DNA of 26,444 nt, from the NCBI GenBank assembly GCA_900660155.1, contig CABFPE010000196.1, positions 797,176-823,619 on the forward strand, given 5' to 3'. The notes under the pieces were generated by a model. It ran no database searches and was not told the origin of the DNA. It saw nothing but the letters and a program-made list of their open reading frames with translations. This DNA comes from Hofstenia miamia (taxonomy: Eukaryota > Xenacoelomorpha > Acoela > Hofsteniidae). The position numbers were made by a program, and so were the translations under genes. This document shows positions 20,590-26,444 of the stretch, piece after piece (position 1 is the stretch's first letter; every line of letters starts with the position of its first letter).

Positions 20590-21401
20590 TGGAGTAATTC
20601 AGAGCACAGTTTTGTAAATGTTGTACCCATCTAACACACCAATTCATCTCTAATTTTAAAATTTATATTGCAAGCTAAATTAAAATGAGCAATTTAAGCT
20701 AACAAAAAAGGCTTCGTAGGAACTAATAATAACATTCCCTCATCTAATGTGAGCAAATCTTTTATTTCAAAAAGATGATAAAACACGAGTATCCTTTGCT
20801 GCAAAAAGGTGTCAAGATTTTCTCATGATGCAGAATTTCATAGATTATTTTCTAGCTTAAACTGCATGGAGAACTTATAGGCCATCACTGACTGTAACAT
20901 AATCTCATGTGTGGTCAAGTTAAGAAAAGAAGTGGAAAGAACTAAGACTCAAGTAATATAACAATTAATTGTACACACATGATTACTATTAATTAGATTA
21001 TTTGTAAAAAATTTTTAAGCAATATTTTCATATTAATTTGCTTGGTGGTTTTTTTGACAAACGGTAAAAGAACGAAATGCAAAAGCTAATTAATGCTGAT
21101 GTGCATAAAACGGCAGATGAAGAAAAAGAAGGAAAATAGTAAATTGTCAACAACTATACGATTAACAGGTACTTGCCAAGTGTTTGCTTGTTTGTTATTA
21201 CAAAGTATAAAAGTAGTGCAATTTATATATTTGATGATGAGCAAAATTCACTGGATTTACTTCTTTATTTTGGTCAAGTTTATTTAATTAATTAAAATGG
21301 AAAGCTAAATGGTCAAGCACTAGAGTAATCCTGAAGGTGGTCCCCAACTACATTTAAAGGAAGTCTGGAATGGAAAGCACATACAGCCTTTCAAAAGTGC
21401 G
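20590..21401. other. Anonymous AT-rich DNA, no gene seen
   Basis: The only frame of note (21093-21287) has a Lys-rich start and then hydrophobic residues with no recognisable domain. I do not call it a gene. Confidence 0.5.
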
Positions 21402-21857
21402 GTGCAGCTTGTAGTTGTTGCTTTACTCGATGTGCTTGTAGGTTAGGAGTAAGGATAGGGATTTTTAGTCATTATAGCTTTCCGATCGTTCATTATTCAT
21501 TAGTTATTATTACTATCGTTATTAGATCTACCCTCATAGGAAAAGTAATGGTTTATCTAGCTCATTTTTATTGTTTAATTGTTCATTGCCTGTTGGTAAA
21601 TTAGCTGACGGCATTGATTGTTCACATGTATCAAGGGCTAGCATGTAATTCTTATATCTGTAATTTTATTATATGTAGGGAATCATAACAAGCTAAAGCA
21701 CCCTGGTTGCATTACTTTCTCATATATTAACCACAATAATAACAAGGACAATCAATGCACAAAATTGTTAACACTTCACACACATGTGTTTTCTGAGACA
21801 ATGTTCCATGCACTGAGTCAACCATTGGTAATTCCTTCGATGTCCGATTAAAGATGG
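21402..21857. other. Version A of a locus, lacking the ~1.86-kb insertion
   Basis: 21402-21600 matches 21859-22059, and 21604-21857 matches 23924-24177 (constant offset of 2320, only a few differences). This stretch is therefore the same locus as 21859-24177 but without the transposon. It ends at the N at 21858. Confidence 0.85.
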
Positions 21858-21858
21858 N
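21858..21858. other. Single-N assembly gap between two locus versions
   Basis: Separates the insertion-free version (left) from the insertion-bearing version (right). Confidence 0.85.
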
Positions 21859-22061
21859 GTGCAGCTTGTAGTTGTTGCTTTACTCGATGTGCTTGTAGGT
21901 TAGGAGTAAGGATAGGGATTTTTAGTCATTATAGCTTTCCGATCGTTCATTATTCATTAGTTATTATTACTATCGTTATTAGATCTACCCTCATAGGAAA
22001 AGTAATGGTTTATCTAGCTCATTTTTATTGTTTAATTGTTCAATTGCCTGTTGGTAATTTA
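21859..22061. other. Version B, left flank of the insertion
   Basis: Near-identical to 21402-21603. Divergence starts at GGTAATTTAG, where version A instead has GGTAAATTAGCTGACGG. Confidence 0.85.
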
Positions 22062-22237
22062 GACAACCTTAGACCAACTTACGAATTAAGCCCATGCTAC
22101 ACAAACAACTTTTGTCGCCGATTTTTGTTGGCAATGGCAGTAATTATCTAGACTAAAATTGTTCGTTCGGTCCAACTAAAGTTGGTGACAAAAGTTGTCC
22201 GTTCGGTCCAACAAAAATTGGACAATAAAAATTGTTC

Positions 22238-22245
22238 GTGTAGCA
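22238..22245. repeat. 8-bp TSD of nested hAT MITE, left (GTGTAGCA)
   Basis: Identical to 22584-22591. It lies in one of the GTTCGTGTAGCA motifs of the host element. Confidence 0.8.
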
Positions 22246-22583
22246 CAGGGTTTTCAAGTTGAGTTCGAGTTACTTGGGCCGAGTTCGAGTTTTTACGTTT
22301 TGAGGTGGAGTTCGAGTAATTTTTTAAATGAAATTCCGAGTTCAATCGAGTTTTTTACATTTAAAAACATTTATTTTACAATAATTCTAAGCTAAAAAAT
22401 AGTTTTTGTGATTGGTAAGAAAATTGATATTTAAAAAAATTTAATTTTTACTGTATTTTCAAATTGATTTTCGAACAAGTTCAAGTTCGAGTTTTGATGA
22501 TTTCTCTTCTGAGTTTTTCTGATCGAGTTTTGCGAGCTCATTCGAGTTCGAGTTCTTGACATTCCGAGTACTCGAAAACCCTG
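22246..22583. mobile_element. hAT MITE, 338 bp, nested inside the TIR element
   Basis: The ends are CAGGGTTTTCAAGT and, at the other side, ACTCGAAAACCCTG, inverted repeats with one mismatch that begin with CAG. They are flanked by an exact 8-bp duplication, GTGTAGCA. Subterminal GAGTTCGAGT motifs are repeated many times on the left (22260-22345) and on the right (22480-22560). There is no coding capacity; the frames across it on both strands are repeat artefacts. Removing the element and one duplication restores a host motif (CGTGTAGCACCC) like its siblings at 23272 and 23758. Confidence 0.87.
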
Positions 22584-22591
22584 GTGTAGCA
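22584..22591. repeat. 8-bp TSD of nested hAT MITE, right (GTGTAGCA)
   Basis: Exact copy of 22238-22245. Confidence 0.8.
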
Positions 22592-23084
22592 CCCTTTCCG
22601 CCAACTTTAGTCGTGAAATAATTAAATGACAAAAGTTGTTCGTGTAGCAGGGTGCTCCGACCAACTTTTTTGTCGGAGAAATATTTCTCCAACTTTCTAG
22701 TAATTATCACCTTGAAAGATAAATAAACAATTTTAATCTATAATTTCAATCGTTTTCAGAGTTCATTGCATACTGTAAAATTTAAAATTAACTAGGTTTA
22801 TAGAATAAATATTCATGATTTGTACATTTTTATGTTAAAATAAACACATATCACTATGTAGGCATTTCTTTTGTATACTTGCGTATCAGTATTAAATTAA
22901 AACAATTTACTCATCAAAAAGAATCCTTTGTAGTAAACAAAAACATTTGAACTGTGCGAGTCATAAAATAGTGATTAGATTGGGAGGTCGATCACAGCAT
23001 AGCTTTGCGAACTCAAGTATTGTTTGGTTGAATTTCAAAGTAAACACCGTCATTCTTATTTCGTTATTCATGCACAGTGATAAT
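22592..23084. other. Interior of the TIR element, left part
   Basis: Begins with host-element motifs (CCGCCAACTTTAGTCG, then ACAAAAGTTGTTCGTGTAGC near 22627-22648) and then becomes plain AT-rich sequence with no open frame of note. Confidence 0.5.
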
Positions 23085-23382
23085 AGTTCAACTGTTGTTA
23101 AATGAGCAATAGTAATATTTCAAATTATAAATATTTCTGCATATTCGGATATTCTTGCAATTCTTTCTTAAATATTTTACAATGAAATAACTGAAATAAT
23201 AAAAAGTTTGTTGTAACACTATGCTACACGAACAACTTTTGTCACCAATTTTTGTCCCCAACAAAAATCGTCCGTGTAGCATCCCCTCCAAAACTTTTGT
23301 CCAAAACTAATTAAATGACTAAAGTTGTTCGTGTAGCACACCAAATCAACAACAAAAGTTGGCGACAAAAGTTGTTCGTTCG
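23085..23382. repeat. Duplicated interior segment of the TIR element, left of N
   Basis: Recurs at 23571-23868 (offset 486) with scattered differences. Near its end it contains a foldback module of about 60 bp (TGCTACACGAACAACTTTTG ... CGTCCGTGTAGCA, 23223-23281). Confidence 0.8.
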
Positions 23383-23383
23383 N
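23383..23383. other. Single-N assembly gap inside the TIR element
   Basis: The bases just left of the N (GTTGTTCGTTCG) occur again at 23857-23868 and there continue to the element's right end. This suggests a contig break within the motif array. Confidence 0.8.
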
Positions 23384-23570
23384 ATCACTCATTTAGGAAG
23401 GTAAACAAGCACATTTCATCAGGCGAGGCTAAATAATAGTCAAGAAAATACGAATACAGATATGGAAACAATATATGTTCTTTGAATAAACCCATTAAAT
23501 TATAACATAAAATAGCTTGTTGCAAAGGCAAATCCCAAAAATTTAATATTGAAAAAAATTTAATTATTTT

Positions 23571-23868
23571 AGTTCAATTGTTGTTAAATGAGCAATATTA
23601 ATATTTCATATTATAAATATTTCTGCATATTCGGATATTCTTGAAATTCTTTCTTAAATATTTTACAATGAAATAACTGAAATAATAAAAAGTTTGTTGT
23701 AACACTATGCTACACGAACAACTTTTGTCACCAATTTTTGTCCCCAACAAAAATCGTCCGTGTAGCATCCCCTCAAAAACTTTTGTCCAAAACTAATTAA
23801 ATGACTAAGTTGTTCGTTCGGACGACAGAAATTGGTGACAAAAGTTGGCGACAAAAGTTGTTCGTTCG
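23571..23868. repeat. Duplicated interior segment of the TIR element, right of N
   Basis: Partner of 23085-23382. The 187 bp between the N and this segment (23384-23570) do not align with the corresponding left-hand sequence (22898-23084). The two contigs may therefore derive from different alleles or element copies. Confidence 0.75.
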
Positions 23869-23923
23869 GACGACAAAAATCGGCGACAAAAGTTGTTCGT
23901 GTAGCATGGGCTTCAGTTTTATT

Positions 23924-24177
23924 GCTGACGGCATTGATTGTTCACATGTATCAAGGGCTAGCATGTAATTCTTATATCTGTAATGTTATTATAGGTAGGG
24001 AATCATAACAAGCTAAAGCACCCCGGTTGCATTACTTTCTCATATATTAACCACAATAATAACAAGGACAATCAATGCACAAAATTGTTAACACTTCACA
24101 CGCACGTGTTTTCTGAGACAATGTTCCATGCACTGAGTCAACCATTGGTAATTCCTTCGATGTCCGATTAAAGATGG
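23924..24177. other. Version B, right flank of the insertion
   Basis: Matches 21604-21857 base for base except for a handful of substitutions (for example CACCCCGG versus CACCCTGG). No gene is seen within it. Confidence 0.85.
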
Positions 24178-24928
24178 ATTCGGTAACCAATACATGTTTT
24201 GTTCTTCTCTTGTGCAGTGTTTCGGGTCGGGTCTCGACCCTGCATATCATCTTTTGCTCTCGATCTAAAATAACTGTTGTTAGTTAAATCATTAAGTGTA
24301 GCTAATGATGCATAGTTATTCAGTTAATAAAGTCAATGGTACAGAAAAGAGAGAGTTTTCGGAGTCTGTCATACATTACCCAAGGTAAATATAGAGGAAT
24401 ATGTTGAAGCAATCCTAAAATAAGCTGGAGTTATTGTTGACAAGATTCTACACTGAGCACCAATAGGCTGACTATGATATTGCAATTGAGCATCAATTGA
24501 TATTACCAGAATTATAAAAACAATCAATAAAATCTCTTTAAAATTCTTTTCTAAATTATTGGCCAACTGTGAGCGTAATTTTCGCATTTTTAAAGCTTTT
24601 ATCTTTTTTCAAAATTCAGGATAGATTGATGAATAAAAATATTATTGAGAAATATTTGTTGGATAAAAAAGAATGAATTGCAAATGTATAAATACTACAT
24701 AAAGAGCTAGTCCAAACAAATTTGGTTAAAATTCGTTGCAATTAATTGATTGAAAAATGCGATGACTTAATTTTATTCATGAAATTTGCAAGACTAGACG
24801 AATTTATTGTAATTGTTTGTAGAAAAATCGAGAAATAGAAGCATTTTTTTTGATGTCCCCGTGAAATATCAATTTTCTAAAGGAAATTGTGAAATAACGT
24901 GCTATAACCCAAATAGCTACACTTTAAT
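24178..24928. other. Anonymous AT-rich DNA, no gene seen
   Basis: A GC-rich hairpin, GGGTCGGGTCTCGACCC at 24225-24241, is followed by TGCATATCAT. It looks like one end of an hAT-like repeat, but no matching left end or duplication was found. The frames on the minus strand at 24047-24250 and 24369-24587 have no recognisable domain. Confidence 0.5.
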
Positions 24929-24939
24929 GGACAGTCAAG

Positions 24940-25052
24940 GGGCCATTGATGGCCATTATTGGCAAATAAGCGTCGGGGAATTAATGGGCCAGTGATGTAT
25001 TCGCGACAATGACACATTGATGAACCAATAATGGCCCATTGGTGGCAAACAG
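24940..25052. repeat. Cluster of GGCC(C)ATTGGTGGC-like motifs
   Basis: GGCCATTGATGGCC, then GGCCATTATTGGCAAA (24951-24966), then the inverse CCAATAATGGCC (25026-25037) followed by CATTGGTGGCAAACAG. The motif is semi-palindromic, so copies appear both direct and inverted. A related copy is at 25582-25602. It is an unrecognised repeat family. Confidence 0.55.
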
Positions 25053-25548
25053 TAGGTTTTGATTTCAAAGCATTATTACATACAAAACAACAAATTTATA
25101 TATCTAAGAAGTTTAAGCATTGCTCTTCTTGCATACACAACGGCAAAAAGCGTAGAAGGAAATCTTATCACGTATTTTTGGTACAAACATTTTTGAACAT
25201 TGAAAGAATGTTTGGCTTATAAATGATAACAATAAACATATATATTTAACAAAAATTTAAAATTTTCAAATTAAGTCCAATTTTAAAATAGTACTTTTTT
25301 AAATTGTGAGAACTCTCTTCTTCTCAATCATAACTTTTTTATATTATACTAAACTTCAACGCGTCCAAATATGCATGAATAACTTATTTAAAAATTGACT
25401 TAACAAGTATATTATAATTTTTTACAAATTAAAAATTTCAAGGAAGCTTTTCGCAATTCGTTTTTTTTATATTAGAAGGATCTTGGAATCAAAATAATGA
25501 AGTGAGTTCTGTTTGCAAGCATCTGTTCATTAATTATTGATTACTAAG
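25053..25548. other. Anonymous AT-rich DNA, no gene seen
   Basis: A 63-codon plus-strand frame (25031-25222) ends in basic residues but has no recognisable domain. The rest is plain AT-rich DNA. Confidence 0.5.
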
Positions 25549-25634
25549 GTTGCCAATGATGGCGTAAATGGCAGAAACAATGGGCCACTGGTGGCATCAG
25601 TTGCAAAAGTGCCACATTTCCCCAGCAGCTGTCC
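25549..25634. repeat. Second cluster of the GGCC/TGGTGGC motif
   Basis: GGTTGCCAATGATGGCG, then ATGGGCCACTGGTGGCATCAG, resembling 25026-25052. The two clusters could be the ends of a ~700-bp element, but the bounding repeats (GGACAG near 24929 and CTGTCC near 25629) are weak and no target duplication was found. Confidence 0.45.
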
Positions 25635-25717
25635 TCTGATTATGTCCTATATTATATCATGAGTTATAATTCGTAACTTGGTATAAATGCTTGAGCTAAG
25701 CGCACAGTTGTAGTGTG

Positions 25718-25725
25718 TATAGTAT
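25718..25725. repeat. 8-bp TSD, left (TATAGTAT)
   Basis: Matches 26386-26393 (TATAGCAT) at seven of eight positions and abuts a CAG-starting TIR. Confidence 0.65.
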
Positions 25726-26385
25726 CAGAGTTGTAAGGTCCGAGCCTGGGTCCAAAATTTCTGCACGACTGGTCGAGAATTGTTCAAAATTTTATTAATA
25801 AATATACATTCTCTTACATTAAAATATTATATCAACTATTACACACAATTGACTAATTATACATCAAAAAGTGAATCCACGGCAACAATAATTACAATTA
25901 ATTCGAAAGTTTTCTTAGTAATAGCAAGCGCAAATCAATTTCATTTATACTTTAGGTGTCTCAGGTAAATTTTAAATTACTTAGACAATACACTGGATTT
26001 TATTTGCGTGTTTGCGAGGGGAATGCTGCACATTTTCATATGATGCGCCATACACATATAATTATTATGAAGATTGCGATCCCACTATTAACAATTTATA
26101 AATGTCCATTAAAATCCTTTCCCAGCAGTGAATGCATCGTTACTTGGAAGCCGATCGCTTTTAATGAGATCACGAGTTTTGTAAAATCACTTTATTGTAA
26201 AAATGCTTTCATTTTAGTATTTTCAATTACATACGTACTTTTTTACTTACAAAAATCTTATAATGGTTTTGGATATGACGTGTCTGGGATAGAATATTAC
26301 CAGTTGCAACGGGCCGGGCTTGTTTATGAGGTTAAAGGGCCAGGGCCGGGTCTGGACTTGAAATCAAGGTCCGGTTACAACTCTG
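25726..26385. mobile_element. Nonautonomous hAT element, 660 bp
   Basis: The left end CAGAGTTGTAAGGTCC and the inverse of the right end (GGTTACAACTCTG) share 11 perfect bases, CAGAGTTGTAA, starting with CAG. The 8-bp flanks TATAGTAT and TATAGCAT differ at one position. A GGGCCGGGC/GGGCCAGGGCCGGG patch lies inside the right end (26308-26350). A 144-codon plus-strand frame (25956-26390) covers the right two thirds, but it runs through the TIR into the duplication, does not begin with ATG and shows no transposase motif, so I regard it as non-functional. The left TIR resembles that of 11394 (CAGAGTTGTAAG), so the two may be related. Confidence 0.72.
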
Positions 26386-26393
26386 TATAGCAT
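26386..26393. repeat. 8-bp TSD, right (TATAGCAT)
   Basis: Right-hand partner of 25718-25725. Confidence 0.65.
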
Positions 26394-26395
26394 AA

Positions 26396-26444
26396 GGGAG
26401 CGTTCACATATTACGTAATCAAGTAGGGGGGGGGAGGGTCATCA
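26396..26444. repeat. Edge of a G-rich repeat truncated by the window
   Basis: GGGAGCGTTCACATATTACG, then TAATC and a run of eight G then AGGG. The palindrome TTACGTAA followed by a G-run resembles the ends of dispersed elements I associate with other invertebrate genomes. Only one end is visible, so the class is unknown. Confidence 0.4.

Larger units (their letters stand above)
22090..23911. mobile_element. TIR element (TTAA-type?) with repeated terminal motifs, ~1.8 kb
   Basis: The left end GCCCATGCTACACAAACAAC (22090 on) is matched by the inverse of the right end, GTTGTTCGTGTAGCATGGGC (to 23911). Similarity runs about 37 bp through TTTTGTCGCCGATTTTTGT with one mismatch. The flanks are TTAA (22086-22089) and TTCA (23912-23915), compatible with a decayed TTAA duplication (piggyBac/Kolobok style). 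The motif ACAAAAGTTGTTCGT, continuing either as GTAGCA or as TCGG, recurs about nine times forward and three times inverted. The interior contains an hAT MITE and an N at 23383 with duplicated flanks, so the true length is uncertain. No transposase frame was seen. Confidence 0.72.

Noticed and set aside
22148..22710. Minus-strand frames with repeated NSNS/TRTR residues and a possible secreted protein
   Set aside because: They run across the hAT MITE and host-element motifs. The residue repeats mirror the GAGTTCGAGT DNA repeats.
24225..24251. hAT right end GGGTCTCGACCCTG followed by the octamer CATATCAT
   Set aside because: No matching left end or second octamer was found nearby. The hairpin alone is not enough.

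Overview
The window looks like AT-rich (roughly 70% A+T by eye), gene-poor nuclear DNA from a multicellular animal, probably an invertebrate. The basis is an R4/Dong-type non-LTR retrotransposon, many short nonautonomous hAT and TTAA-target DNA transposons, long (TA)n and (TTA)n microsatellites, and interstitial CCCTAA (TTAGGG-type) telomere-like runs. I cannot name the species. I found no convincing host exon, tRNA, rRNA or CRISPR array. Nearly all short open frames are chance frames in AT-rich or repeat DNA.

Layout. 1-7458: anonymous AT-rich sequence with (TA)n tracts, one small candidate TIR element set between TA tracts (2891-3143) and one copy of a dispersed CCCTAA-containing repeat (6511-6727). 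7463-8280: a nonautonomous TTAA-target element. 8285-12889: anonymous, with an hAT C-terminal-like transposase remnant (10527-10736) and a candidate hAT MITE (11394-11796). 12890-15200: a 1155-bp block present twice, apparently exactly, on either side of a single N at 14045. It carries a BED-type zinc-finger remnant and the dispersed CCCTAA repeat. 15645-16406: an hAT MITE with perfect 8-bp TSDs. 16801-19254: a degenerate R4/Dong-like retrotransposon on the minus strand, embedded in (TTA)n, with RT, CCHC and restriction-like endonuclease domains. 19255-21401: anonymous, with an interstitial telomere-like run at 20570-20589. 21402-24177: two versions of one locus in series, one without and one with a ~1.86-kb insertion. 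The insertion is a TTAA-type TIR element (22090-23911) that itself holds an hAT MITE (22246-22583). 24178-26444: anonymous, with a short GGCC/TGGTGGC repeat motif, an hAT-like element at 25726-26385, and the start of a G-rich repeat cut by the window end.

The main structural result is that all four Ns (14045, 18604, 21858, 23383) are flanked by near-identical sequence on both sides. They therefore look like unmerged contig-end overlaps or allelic contigs placed in series rather than real tandem duplications. One of them exposes a transposon presence/absence difference between two versions of the locus. No multi-gene functional system is present; the biology is transposon on transposon.
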